Shown in pieces: positions 17,371 to 25,895 of a stretch of DNA of 64,000 nt. The stretch's first letter is position 1. Every line of letters begins with the position of its first letter. This DNA comes from Marivirga sericea (GTDB lineage Bacteria; Bacteroidota; Bacteroidia; Cytophagales; Cyclobacteriaceae), in contig NZ_FXAW01000001.1 of NCBI RefSeq assembly GCF_900177665.1, forward strand, positions 1,069,099 through 1,133,098, written 5' to 3'. The notes beneath the pieces are model-generated. The model did not search any database. It had not been told where the DNA came from and worked only from the letters and a program-made list of their open reading frames with translations. Both the position numbers and the translations under genes were made by a program.

Positions 17371-18087
17371 ATGAAACTTAGTGTCTGCTGTATTTTAAGC
17401 CTATTATTATCGTTTGACTCCTTCTCTCAAAAAAGAATTGAATCATTAGAGAATTCAGGTAGTTTCAGCAGATTTGAAACTTACCTTAGTTTTGAGATCA
17501 AGCTTGTTGATTTTGAAAATAGTCTATATGTCAACGATCTTAAAACCACTGAAGTTCAAATAGAAAATGGCTTTACCCATAACAAAATTAACTTCATTGA
17601 TTTTTCTTTTGGTATAAACGGAGGTGTAACTTTAGGTATTCCTTACGAAGATCGAAGGATCGCTTATTTTCAAAATACAAACGGTTTTTCTTATGATACC
17701 TTTATTAAACTCGATGAAATAGACTGGATTGATCAAGATTTATCAAAAACCAGATATTTCTTTGGTTTTCATCCTCAACTCACTTTCAATATTTCAGAAA
17801 AATGAAAACTTCTTACTGGCACAGAAATACGCTATTACTTCCAACCTTTTTTTGAAAGAAGAACTTTTGATGGAGCATATGTCATTAATGATGGGGTAAA
17901 TTTCGACTTCTTAGGAAACGCTGGACCATATTATATACTTAATGATAATTTATCAATTGGTTTAAATTATTACAGGGGATTATCTTATTTATACAAAGCA
18001 TAAAGAGGAAATACTAGTGGAAGTGGTCTCTTCGAAAGCTCTGTTAGATACCATAGTTTAGGTCTAAATGTTAGTTATTCATTTTAA
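17371..18087 (+). pseudogene. Outer-membrane beta-barrel gene broken by two in-frame stops
   Basis: The frame begins with a signal peptide (MKLSVCCILSLLLSFDSFSQ) and beta-strand-like sequence. It stops at TGA 17803-17805. The same frame then continues without any shift for 65 codons of clearly barrel-like protein (LTGTEIRYYFQPFFERRTF, then NDNLSIGLNYYRGLSYLY), meets TAA at 18001-18003, and continues again to a natural end at TAA 18085-18087. The last residues SLGLNVSYSF carry the terminal Phe typical of outer-membrane barrels. Repairing the two codons gives a 238-residue protein. Both stops are one base from sense codons (GGA or AGA; CAA, GAA or AAA). This is a recently decayed gene or a pair of sequencing errors. 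The exact family is not recognised. Confidence 0.85.
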
Positions 18088-18102
18088 TCTTATCTATTCA
18101 AA

Positions 18103-18141
18103 GCAATGAAAAGGAAATCCCTTTGGTTTCCTTTTTATTGC
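18103..18141. terminator. Hairpin terminator after the pseudogene
   Basis: AAAAGGAAA and TTTCCTTTT form a stem inside a wider inverted repeat (GCAAT ... ATTGC), followed by TATT rather than a long T-run. It stands at the expected end of the broken beta-barrel gene. Confidence 0.6.
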
Positions 18142-18283
18142 TGTAGATTTTCAGAATTCTATTGTTTTGCCAAAAACTAAAATACAACTGCTAGTTAAAA
18201 ACAATTGAATGCAAAAAATGAACACTTATCTACACAAGAAATTGCTAAACCTGTAAACACACCAACTTGATAACTTGCCAACT

Positions 18284-18784
18284 TCACCCCCGTTTTCCTA
18301 ACTCAATCACCTCCAACTTCTCCACTTTCCCCTTATTAATCTCAAAGCGCATCATTGTCCTGATTTTATGAAAACCTTGATTTCCAGCTGCTCCTGGGTT
18401 GAGGTAAAGTAAATTTCCATGCTTGGGGTCAGGCATAGCCCGAAGGATATGAGAATGCCCACATATAAAAACATTTGGATTCTCCGAATGAATCAATTTT
18501 CGAACGCGTGGATTGTAAGAAGGTGGCTTTCCTCCTATGTGGGTCATAAATATCTTGGCACCTTCCCTTTCAATGAATAAATCTTCTGGATATTCCCTTT
18601 GAAATTCTGGGGTATCTATATTTCCGTATACTACCAGAGTCGGAGCAATCTGATTGAGCTTTGCAATAATTTCACCAGTATCCCCTACATCACCTGCATG
18701 CCAGATTTCATTGCATTCTTTGAAATAGCGTGGAATGCTGTCATCCCAAAAGCTATGTGTATCGGATATTAAGCCTACTTTCAT
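18284..18784 (-). CDS. YfcE/MJ0936-type metallophosphoesterase
   Basis: Small calcineurin-like phosphodiesterases of this family use two metal ions to hydrolyse phosphodiesters. The 166-residue protein has the ordered metal motifs: SDTHSFWD at the N-terminus (DxH), HAGDVGDTGE (GD), VYGNIDTPEF (GN), MTHIGGKP and GHSHILRAM (GHxH). Length and start are typical. The physiological substrate is unknown. It lies downstream of the phosphohexomutase on the same strand, separated by a 12-bp inverted repeat. Confidence 0.92.
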   Translation of the reverse strand: MKVGLISDTHSFWDDSIPRYFKECNEIWHAGDVGDTGEIIAKLNQIAPTLVVYGNIDTPEFQREYPEDLFIEREGAKIFMTHIGGKPPSYNPRVRKLIHSENPNVFICGHSHILRAMPDPKHGNLLYLNPGAAGNQGFHKIRTMMRFEINKGKVEKLEVIELGKRG

Positions 18785-18805
18785 TTGCCAAAGAAAGTTA
18801 GAACA

Positions 18806-18844
18806 TTCAACTTTTCCAAAGTTCCAAAACTCGGAAAAGTTGAA
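18806..18844. repeat. Perfect 12-bp inverted repeat between the phosphodiesterase and phosphohexomutase genes
   Basis: TTCAACTTTTCC (18806-18817) and GGAAAAGTTGAA (18833-18844) are exact reverse complements with a 15-base loop that contains CAAAGTTCCAAAACT. No T-run follows on either side. It resembles dispersed palindromic intergenic repeats rather than a terminator. Only one copy was noticed in this window. Confidence 0.7.
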
Positions 18845-18855
18845 TTTAGCAAAGC

Positions 18856-20577
18856 CTATAAATCCAAATCATCTAAATAAGATTTAATGATATCTCCTAG
18901 TTCAGCGAAATCTTCTTTATAACTTTTTTCACTATTTAGCTTGCCTTTCACACTCACATAGAATTTAATTTTAGGCTCCGTTCCAGATGGTCTAGCAGAT
19001 ATTTTACTACCATCTTCTAAGAAAAATTGAAGTACATTCGAAGAATCAAAATTCAATTTCGTTTTTACTCCGCTTTCTAAATCTAGAATAGTAGACTTTT
19101 GGTAATCCCTAACAGTCAACACTTTAGTTCCTCCCAATGACTTCGGTGGATCTTCTCTAAATCTTGTCATCATCGCCTTAATTTCTTCGCTTCCCGATTT
19201 TCCTTTTTTTGTAATAGAAACCAAGTCCTCACGATAGAAACCAAACTTCATATACATTTCAATCAGATATTCATAAAGCGTCTTTCCTTGAGATTTCACA
19301 AAAGCGGTCATCTCCGCAATCATGGCAACAGAAGCAATGGCATCTTTATCGCGTACATAATCCCCTATCATATAGCCATAGCTTTCTTCGCCACCGCCAA
19401 TGAAGGTCTTTTTACCCTCTAAATCTCGAATTACTGCCGCAATATTTTTAAAGCCAGTTAATGTGTCAAAGCTCTCTACTTGATAGGAATCAGCAATACT
19501 CTTTATAAGCTCAGTAGTAACAATGGTTTTAACTATATACTGCTTACCATCCAACTTCCCTAATTCACTCCATCTACTTAATAAATAATAAATAAGCATG
19601 GAGCCAGTTTGATTGCCATTCAACAATTCAAATTCATTTTCAGCATTCTTAATGGCAATCCCCACTCGATCTGCATCGGGATCAGTAGCCATGACAATAT
19701 CAGCATCAACTTTTTTTCCTTTCGCCAATGCCATCGACATCGCTTCCTTCTCTTCAGGATTAGGATACACCACAGTAGGGAAGTTTCCGTTGGGTTCAGC
19801 TTGTTCCTCAACTATATGCACATTTTTAAATCCAAAGAGTTCCAAGGCTTTAGGCACCAATGTAATGCCCGTTCCATGAATAGAGGAGTACACTATATCG
19901 ATCGATTTATCTTCCTCATTAGCATCCGGAAATAGAGAAATTTTCTTTACCTCATCAAGATAGGCTTCATCAATAGCTGTACCAATAGTCTCAATCAGTG
20001 AATCTTTACCTGAAAAATGGACATCGTCAAGAGAAGTAATAGATTGCACTTCATTCATGACATTCACATCATGTGGAGCGACCATCTGAGCACCATCTGT
20101 CCAATATGCTTTATATCCATTATATTCTTTAGGATTATGGGAAGCCGTTAAAACAACTCCACTTTTGCATCCCAAATAGCGAATAGCGAAAGACAGCTCA
20201 GGAGTAGGTCGTAGACTCTCGAAGAAGAAGACCTTAATATTATTGGCAGTAAAGACATCGGCTACCACTTTAGCAAATTCCTCAGCATTATTTCGACAAT
20301 CATGAGCAATGGCCACAGAAACACCTTGTTCAGTAAAAGTCTTGTTGAGATAATTGCTTAACCCTTGAGTGGCCATTCCCAATGTATATTTATTCATTCG
20401 ATTACTACCCACTCCCATTATCCCCCGTAGACCACCTGTTCCGAATTCTAAATCTTTATAAAATGACTCTTCAAATTCTTCCTTATTGTTTTCTTTAAGA
20501 TCTAAAATCTGATTTTTGGTGGTTTCATCTACTGATCTACTATCTAACCATTGTTGTGCTTTTTCTGCTGATGTCAT
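18856..20577 (-). CDS. Phosphohexomutase (phosphoglucomutase/phosphomannomutase family)
   Basis: The enzyme interconverts hexose 1- and 6-phosphates. The 573-residue length fits the long PGM/PMM type. The phosphoserine loop is TASHNPKEYNGYKAY, the metal loop is MATDPDADRVGIAI, the sugar-binding loop is GGGEESYGYMIGD and the phosphate-binding loop is SARPSGTEPKIKFY. All four active-site regions are intact. It starts 5 bases after the nucleoside hydrolase gene, so the two are likely co-transcribed, and a nucleoside hydrolase plus a mutase would fit ribose 1-phosphate or sugar salvage. That link is an inference. Confidence 0.95.
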   Translation of the reverse strand: MTSAEKAQQWLDSRSVDETTKNQILDLKENNKEEFEESFYKDLEFGTGGLRGIMGVGSNRMNKYTLGMATQGLSNYLNKTFTEQGVSVAIAHDCRNNAEEFAKVVADVFTANNIKVFFFESLRPTPELSFAIRYLGCKSGVVLTASHNPKEYNGYKAYWTDGAQMVAPHDVNVMNEVQSITSLDDVHFSGKDSLIETIGTAIDEAYLDEVKKISLFPDANEEDKSIDIVYSSIHGTGITLVPKALELFGFKNVHIVEEQAEPNGNFPTVVYPNPEEKEAMSMALAKGKKVDADIVMATDPDADRVGIAIKNAENEFELLNGNQTGSMLIYYLLSRWSELGKLDGKQYIVKTIVTTELIKSIADSYQVESFDTLTGFKNIAAVIRDLEGKKTFIGGGEESYGYMIGDYVRDKDAIASVAMIAEMTAFVKSQGKTLYEYLIEMYMKFGFYREDLVSITKKGKSGSEEIKAMMTRFREDPPKSLGGTKVLTVRDYQKSTILDLESGVKTKLNFDSSNVLQFFLEDGSKISARPSGTEPKIKFYVSVKGKLNSEKSYKEDFAELGDIIKSYLDDLDL

Positions 20578-20582
20578 CGGTT

Positions 20583-21551
20583 CTAATTAAATAATTTGTT
20601 TACTATAAAATTTTTGTACGTACTATCCGTCTCTACTACATATCGTATCGAATACTTACTTTCCGCTCCGTCTACAACCTCAAGATAGTTTTTTTTATCC
20701 GCTTTTATTAAAAAATAAGAGTCATTTTCTCGATAATTTATTTCAACCCCTTGATCTTCAATAGTAAAAAATTCTGGATATATGATTGCCCCAACTGTTG
20801 CTACATCAAAAGGAATGAACCCGTCAACTCCAAGTGCCACTCTCCAGCCAAAATGCCAATTTCTAAGTTTTCGAAAAACCCAATTATCTCCAGGATTGTT
20901 TCTTTCTTTTAACTTTTTGAGATCACTTTTGTAGATAAATATAGGTGCTGCGGCTTCGTAGCCAGCCAAAATAATGTTTAAGCTCCCTTTTTCCAGAAGA
21001 TATTGAAAAGATGCTGAATCTAGTTCGAAATTATAATCTGGTAAGTTCTTTCTAGCACTTTTGGGTCTAAAGACGTTCCCTTTTGTCCGACCAGCACAGA
21101 AAACAATATCAGTAATCTTTTTTGTTTGTTCAGGATAAAATTTCAATAGATTAGCAATGTTTGTAGCAGGCCCTAAAGCTAAAACTGCTAGAGAATCCTG
21201 TTCTAAGGCCGCTGCTAATGCTTCTACCGCAGGACTAGTAGAACCATAACTTTTACTAGCATCATCTTGACCTAAATAGACTGGAATATCGTATTCCGCA
21301 TAATACTTAAGAATCTTTTCTGTTACCTCTTTAGCATGTGCAACATTATGAACAACACTAATTCCTACTATTTCAATATCAGGATTATTAAGTGCTAACA
21401 TGAGCGCAACACCATCATCAACATCCTTCCCAAAAACATCAAAGATAATATCTGTATCAATCCATACTTTTTTAGGAGTTGCTTCTACAGAAGAAGCAAA
21501 GACTGATACATTAATAAAGAGAACTAACAAATATTGAACTACAAGCTTCAT
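20583..21551 (-). CDS. Secreted nucleoside hydrolase (IUNH family)
   Basis: IUNH enzymes cleave the N-glycosidic bond of nucleosides using a calcium ion held by an Asp cluster. The 322-residue protein has an N-terminal signal peptide (LLVLFINVSVFASSVEA), so it probably acts in the periplasm. The metal site reads IDTDIIFDVFGKDVDDGVAL at 31-50, which has an insertion between DTD and DDG compared with the commonest DTDPGxDD pattern; this spaced form is known in part of the family. A later ALGPATNIANLL segment is also typical. Substrate preference is not readable. It precedes the phosphohexomutase gene by 5 bases. Confidence 0.88.
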   Translation of the reverse strand: MKLVVQYLLVLFINVSVFASSVEATPKKVWIDTDIIFDVFGKDVDDGVALMLALNNPDIEIVGISVVHNVAHAKEVTEKILKYYAEYDIPVYLGQDDASKSYGSTSPAVEALAAALEQDSLAVLALGPATNIANLLKFYPEQTKKITDIVFCAGRTKGNVFRPKSARKNLPDYNFELDSASFQYLLEKGSLNIILAGYEAAAPIFIYKSDLKKLKERNNPGDNWVFRKLRNWHFGWRVALGVDGFIPFDVATVGAIIYPEFFTIEDQGVEINYRENDSYFLIKADKKNYLEVVDGAESKYSIRYVVETDSTYKNFIVNKLFN

Positions 21552-21574
21552 ATTTAAATGGACCTATATTAAAA

Positions 21575-21624
21575 ATAAAAAAGTCGTTCAGTTTTAAGTT
21601 GATAATCAACGACCTGAACGACTT
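21575..21624 (-). terminator. Terminator after hpd
   Basis: On the minus strand AAGTCGTTCAG and CTGAACGACTT form a perfect 11-bp stem with a 22-base loop, which itself can pair, followed by TTTTATTTTT. It ends the hpd gene. Confidence 0.85.
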
Positions 21625-21644
21625 TCACATAAAAAGAGAAGAAA

Positions 21645-22739
21645 TTACAAATTACCTCTCAACTCCTGCTCTCTTTCAATTGCCTCAAACAAAGCTTTGA
21701 AATTTCCTTTACCGAAAGATTTTGCGCCCTTTCTTTGGATAATTTCATAGAAAACTGTCGGTCTATCCTGAACAGGTTTAGTGAATATCTGGAGTAAATA
21801 CCCCTCATCGTCTCTATCGACCAAAATATTATTCTCCCTAATGGGTTCAATATCCTCTTCTATTTTACCTACTCTTTCCCATAAATTTTCATAATAAGTA
21901 TCAGGTACTCTTAAAAACTCTACGCCCCTTCTACGCATTTCAGATACTGTATCAACTATATCATCTGTAGCAATAGCAATATGCTGAACTCCAGCACCTT
22001 TATAGAAATCTATATATTCTTCAATTTGCGATTTCTTTTTACCTTCTGCCGGCTCATTAATCGGGAATTTTATAAAACCATTACCATTAGAAACTACCTT
22101 CGACATTAATGCAGTGTAATCTGTAGCAATGTCTTTATCATCAAATGTTATTAACAAATTGAAGCCCATTACATCTCTATAAAAATCAACCCATGTGTTC
22201 ATTTCTCCCCATCCAACATTTCCCACACAATGGTCAACATATTTCAAACCTATTGGCTTAGCTGGTAATTCACTTGTTTTTTCAACAAAGCCAGGAAGAA
22301 AAACCCCATTATAGCTATGCCTGTTAACAAAAGTATGAATTGTGTCACCATATGTGTGAATAGAGGCTATGGTTACTTCCCCATGCTCATCTTTAATAGT
22401 TTGGGGAGGAGTATGTGGCTTTGCTCCTCTTTTTGTTGTTTCATTGAATGATAATTCCGCATCATCTACCCAAAGCGCCAATACTTTTACTCCATCACCA
22501 TGAAGATTTACATGTTGAGCCACTTCTGTATCAGGAGCTAAAGAAGAAGTCAAAACCAATCGGATTTTTCCCTGTTGCAACATATAAGAAGCTCTATCCT
22601 TTATTCCTGTTTCGGGTCCGGCATAAGCTTTTAACTCGAAACCAAAAGCTGTTTGATAATACATGGCTGATTGCTTTGCATTACCCACATAAAATTCGAT
22701 GTAATCGGTGCCATTGATTGGCAAAAAATCCTGTTCCAT
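21645..22739 (-). CDS. hpd: 4-hydroxyphenylpyruvate dioxygenase
   Basis: HPD converts 4-hydroxyphenylpyruvate to homogentisate in tyrosine breakdown using Fe(II). The 364-residue protein has two glyoxalase-like domains. The iron ligands are H170 (VDHCVGNV), H253 (VQHIAIATDD) and E332 (FYEIIQRKGA). The C-terminal FGKGNFKALFEAIEREQ segment closes the active site as in the family. The rest of the homogentisate pathway (hmgA, fahA) is not in the window. A TAnnTTTG element lies 36 bases before the start, and a strong terminator follows. Confidence 0.96.
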   Translation of the reverse strand: MEQDFLPINGTDYIEFYVGNAKQSAMYYQTAFGFELKAYAGPETGIKDRASYMLQQGKIRLVLTSSLAPDTEVAQHVNLHGDGVKVLALWVDDAELSFNETTKRGAKPHTPPQTIKDEHGEVTIASIHTYGDTIHTFVNRHSYNGVFLPGFVEKTSELPAKPIGLKYVDHCVGNVGWGEMNTWVDFYRDVMGFNLLITFDDKDIATDYTALMSKVVSNGNGFIKFPINEPAEGKKKSQIEEYIDFYKGAGVQHIAIATDDIVDTVSEMRRRGVEFLRVPDTYYENLWERVGKIEEDIEPIRENNILVDRDDEGYLLQIFTKPVQDRPTVFYEIIQRKGAKSFGKGNFKALFEAIEREQELRGNL

Positions 22740-22775
22740 AGTAGTTTAAATCGATTGCATAATTTCTTTATAGTT

Positions 22776-22783
22776 CAAAATTA
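22776..22783 (-). promoter_or_regulatory. -7 promoter element (TAATTTTG) for hpd
   Basis: TAATTTTG on the minus strand matches TAnnTTTG at 36 bases before the hpd start codon. Confidence 0.5.
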
Positions 22784-22900
22784 TGTTTTTTAGACAGTAA
22801 TTGAAATAAATCTGAAACTATTCCTAAATAGTCTTCCATTTACTTGGAAGTTATTGGCAATCTAAAGAATTTTACGTTTAGAAAATAACAGCACTTAAGC

Positions 22901-23308
22901 ATGATAGATATTAAAAAGTTAGATCAAGATTTAACAGAATTAGTAAAAGCGAAAATTGCATTGAGCAAACTCACTTATGCTGATAAAGATTATGATAAAA
23001 TTGAAGAAGAGCTTCATGACATGGAGGACGATTTTATTGAAAATTATGGTGAATACTTGGAAGAAGCATTAGCCGAGGTTCATGATGAATTCTGCCCTGA
23101 TAATGACGTATTACTGCCTATAGCTTATTTAGCTGACGAATACATTGTGGATGGAGATTCAATTGATGTAGCTCCTGGCCATGGCGTATTAGTTGAAGCT
23201 GATGACTTTGCAAGTGCAAAAGTAACTTTGGCATTGGCACCACAGCCAACTCGAATAGTACTTCAAGCGGGAAATGATCATAAAGAGGTGGTTTGGAGAG
23301 CCAAATAA
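22901..23308 (+). CDS. Hypothetical protein, 135 residues
   Basis: No named family is recognised. The first half is helical and acidic (KAKIALSKLTYADKDYDKIE, HDMEDDFIENYGEYLEEALAEVHDE split by turns). The second half looks like beta strands with a conserved-looking LLPIAYLADEYIVDGDSIDV and a final RIVLQAGNDHKEVVW. It is cytoplasmic by the absence of a signal peptide. A strong terminator follows at about 20 bases, so it is monocistronic. It is probably a lineage-conserved protein of the Cytophagales. Confidence 0.75.
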   Translation: MIDIKKLDQDLTELVKAKIALSKLTYADKDYDKIEEELHDMEDDFIENYGEYLEEALAEVHDEFCPDNDVLLPIAYLADEYIVDGDSIDVAPGHGVLVEADDFASAKVTLALAPQPTRIVLQAGNDHKEVVWRAK

Positions 23309-23330
23309 TTTGCGCTTAAAAAAAATACTT

Positions 23331-23364
23331 AAATCCTGCTCTAATTCAGAGCAGGATTTTTTTT
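23331..23364 (+). terminator. Terminator after the 135-residue gene
   Basis: AAATCCTGCTC and GAGCAGGATTT form a perfect 11-bp stem followed by a long T-run. Confidence 0.93.
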
Positions 23365-23483
23365 TATAAAAAAATCAAAAATCAGGAAAATCATTCTATA
23401 GCCAAACGAACTATTGCAATTCGTTCAAAAACCCAATCATCATTTTCTTTCCATATTTTATTTCCATTTCCCAATCATCCATC

Positions 23484-23491
23484 TATATTTG
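23484..23491 (+). promoter_or_regulatory. -7 promoter element (TATATTTG) for the pyrophosphatase gene
   Basis: TATATTTG matches TAnnTTTG and lies 28 bases before the ATG of the membrane pyrophosphatase. Confidence 0.5.
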
Positions 23492-23518
23492 CAGGGTTTA
23501 AAAAAATAAAGAAAACTT

Positions 23519-25726
23519 ATGAGCAATATTATCTGGATTGTCCCGATTCTCGGGATCGTGGGACTGATTGTTATGGCTATAAAATCCGCTTGGGTATCAA
23601 AACAGGATGCCGGAGATGAAAGAATGACGGAATTAGCAGGCTACATAGCTAAGGGAGCTATGGCATTTTTAAGAGCTGAATGGAAAGTTATGTTCTACTT
23701 TGTGATCATTGCCGGTATATTATTGGCTTATTCAGGAACACTTGTAGAGACATCTTCTCCTGTTATTGCAATATCTTTTGTGATAGGAGCTGTATTTTCG
23801 GCATTTGCGGGTTACGTTGGGATGAATATCGCAACAAAAGCAAATGTTAGAACCACTCAAGCTGCAAAAACTAGCTTAGCAAAAGCCCTAAAAGTATCTT
23901 TTTCTGGCGGAACTGTAATGGGATTAGGAGTTGCAGGTCTTGCTGTTTTTGGAATGGGTATATTGTTTATCTTCTTATATAATATGTATGTAATCCAAAC
24001 AGGCGGAGACGTAAACGGTCTGGAAATGGAGAAAGCTTTAGAAGTATTGGCAGGTTTCTCATTAGGGGCTGAGTCTATTGCTTTGTTTGCCCGTGTTGGT
24101 GGTGGTATTTATACGAAAGCAGCCGATGTTGGAGCTGACTTAGTAGGAAAAGTTGAAGCAGGAATACCCGAAGATGATCCAAGAAACCCGGCTACAATTG
24201 CTGATAATGTTGGAGATAATGTAGGTGATGTGGCAGGTATGGGTGCCGATTTATTTGGTTCTTATGTGGCTACAATTTTAGCCTCAATGGTATTAGGTAG
24301 AGAAATTATTTCTGAAGATCAATTTGGCGGTATAGCCCCTATCCTACTGCCAATGATTATTGCGGGATTAGGATTAGTATTCTCAATAATAGGTACTTTA
24401 TTCGTACGTGTTAAAAATGAAACGGATAGCGTTCAAAAGGCTCTTAACTGGGGTAACTGGTCTTCAATTATTTTAACTGTAGTAGCTTCATTTTTTCTTG
24501 TAAGATGGATGCTTCCTGAAACCATGATCATCAGAGATTATGCATTTACTAATATGGACGTTTTCTGGGCAATCTTCACAGGTCTGATTGTTGGTGCGTT
24601 AATGAGTATCATCACTGAATACTATACAGCTATGGGTAGAAAACCTGTTCTATCAATTGTCAAGCAATCAAGTACTGGAGCTGCAACTAACATCATTGGT
24701 GGCCTGGCTGTTGGAATGCAATCTACTGTTATGCCAATATTGGTATTAGCTGTGGGTATTGTTGTTTCATATGAATTTGCAGGGCTTTATGGTGTTGCAA
24801 TTGCAGCAGCAGGTATGATGGCCACAACTGCTATGCAGTTAGCAATTGATGCTTTTGGACCAATTGCTGATAATGCTGGTGGTATAGCTGAAATGAGCGG
24901 CTTACCAGAAGAAGTAAGAGACAGAACAGATAATTTGGATGCTGTTGGAAATACAACTGCTGCAACTGGTAAGGGTTTTGCCATTGCTTCAGCTGCATTA
25001 ACTGCATTAGCTTTATTTGCTGCTTTCGTAGGAATTTCAGGTATTGATTCAATAGATATTTATAAAGCACCAGTTTTAGCTGCCCTATTTGTGGGTGGAA
25101 TGATTCCATTTATCTTCTCTTCTTTAGCTATTGCCGCGGTAGGTAGAGCAGCTATGGATATGGTCCAAGAAGTAAGAAGACAATTCAAAGAAATGCCAGG
25201 CATCATGGAAGGCACTACAAAGCCTGAATATGAAAAATGTGTGGATATTTCAACTAAAGCATCTATCAGGGAAATGATTTTACCGGGTGCTATTGCTTTA
25301 ATTACTCCTTTGCTAGTTGGATTTGGCTTAAAAGGAGTATTTGCGGAAACTTCTTCTGCTGAAATCTTAGGTGGTTTACTAGCAGGCGTAACCGTATCAG
25401 GTGTTTTAATGGGTATATTCCAAAACAATGCTGGTGGAGCTTGGGATAATGCTAAGAAATCATTTGAAAAAGGAGTAGAAATCAATGGCAAAATGGAGTA
25501 TAAAGGTTCTGAACCACACAAAGCTTCTGTTACTGGTGATACTGTGGGTGATCCATTCAAAGATACATCGGGACCATCTATGAATATTTTGATTAAATTA
25601 ATGTCTATTGTAGCCTTAGTAATCGCTCCTCATATTTCTGTTAAAGATCACAGCACTGCAGAAGTGAAGAAAGAATCTAAAGAAATAGTAGTTGAAAAAG
25701 CTGAAGTAATCAAAGCTGAGAAATAA
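23519..25726 (+). CDS. hppA: Membrane-bound ion-translocating inorganic pyrophosphatase
   Basis: This integral membrane enzyme couples pyrophosphate hydrolysis to pumping H+ or Na+. The 735-residue protein has about 16 hydrophobic segments. The catalytic site motif is [20 protein letters not shown] (202-221) followed by [18 protein letters not shown]. The [10 protein letters not shown] segment has Ala at 481 and Gly at 484, the pattern of K+-dependent enzymes. The glutamate usually found in the next helix is missing: it reads [10 protein letters not shown] (244-253). Instead a Glu is present one helix earlier, E185 in SLGAES. That layout points to the K+-dependent H+-pumping subgroup described for Flavobacterium johnsoniae. 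The C-terminus carries a short Lys/Glu tail. A promoter element and a terminator frame it. Confidence 0.96.
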   Translation: MSNIIWIVPILGIVGLIVMAIKSAWVSKQDAGDERMTELAGYIAKGAMAFLRAEWKVMFYFVIIAGILLAYSGTLVETSSPVIAISFVIGAVFSAFAGYVGMNIATKANVRTTQAAKTSLAKALKVSFSGGTVMGLGVAGLAVFGMGILFIFLYNMYVIQTGGDVNGLEMEKALEVLAGFSLGAESIALFARVGGGIYTKAADVGADLVGKVEAGIPEDDPRNPATIADNVGDNVGDVAGMGADLFGSYVATILASMVLGREIISEDQFGGIAPILLPMIIAGLGLVFSIIGTLFVRVKNETDSVQKALNWGNWSSIILTVVASFFLVRWMLPETMIIRDYAFTNMDVFWAIFTGLIVGALMSIITEYYTAMGRKPVLSIVKQSSTGAATNIIGGLAVGMQSTVMPILVLAVGIVVSYEFAGLYGVAIAAAGMMATTAMQLAIDAFGPIADNAGGIAEMSGLPEEVRDRTDNLDAVGNTTAATGKGFAIASAALTALALFAAFVGISGIDSIDIYKAPVLAALFVGGMIPFIFSSLAIAAVGRAAMDMVQEVRRQFKEMPGIMEGTTKPEYEKCVDISTKASIREMILPGAIALITPLLVGFGLKGVFAETSSAEILGGLLAGVTVSGVLMGIFQNNAGGAWDNAKKSFEKGVEINGKMEYKGSEPHKASVTGDTVGDPFKDTSGPSMNILIKLMSIVALVIAPHISVKDHSTAEVKKESKEIVVEKAEVIKAEK

Positions 25727-25750
25727 TTTTTACTCTCTAAGACAATTGAA

Positions 25751-25785
25751 AAGGTTAGTTGGAAATCCAACTAACCTTTTTTTAT
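25751..25785 (+). terminator. Terminator after the pyrophosphatase gene
   Basis: AAGGTTAGTTGGA and TCCAACTAACCTT form a long stem with a very short loop, followed by seven T residues. Confidence 0.93.
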
Positions 25786-25895
25786 AAGACTGATAAAAGA
25801 ATAATCTCACACCAATTCACAATGCTTTTATTGTATTTACAGCAAATCATTTATATTTTGCTGCTACTTTTTGAAGTAATACAAATCTAGACCTA

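Noticed and set aside
17803-17805. Possible selenocysteine at the in-frame TGA
   Set aside because: A beta-barrel outer-membrane protein is not a selenoprotein, no SECIS-like hairpin is visible and a second, TAA stop follows in the same frame.
25060-25560. Minus-strand open frame of 166 codons
   Set aside because: Antisense to the pyrophosphatase gene; Ala/Pro/Ser-rich shadow composition.
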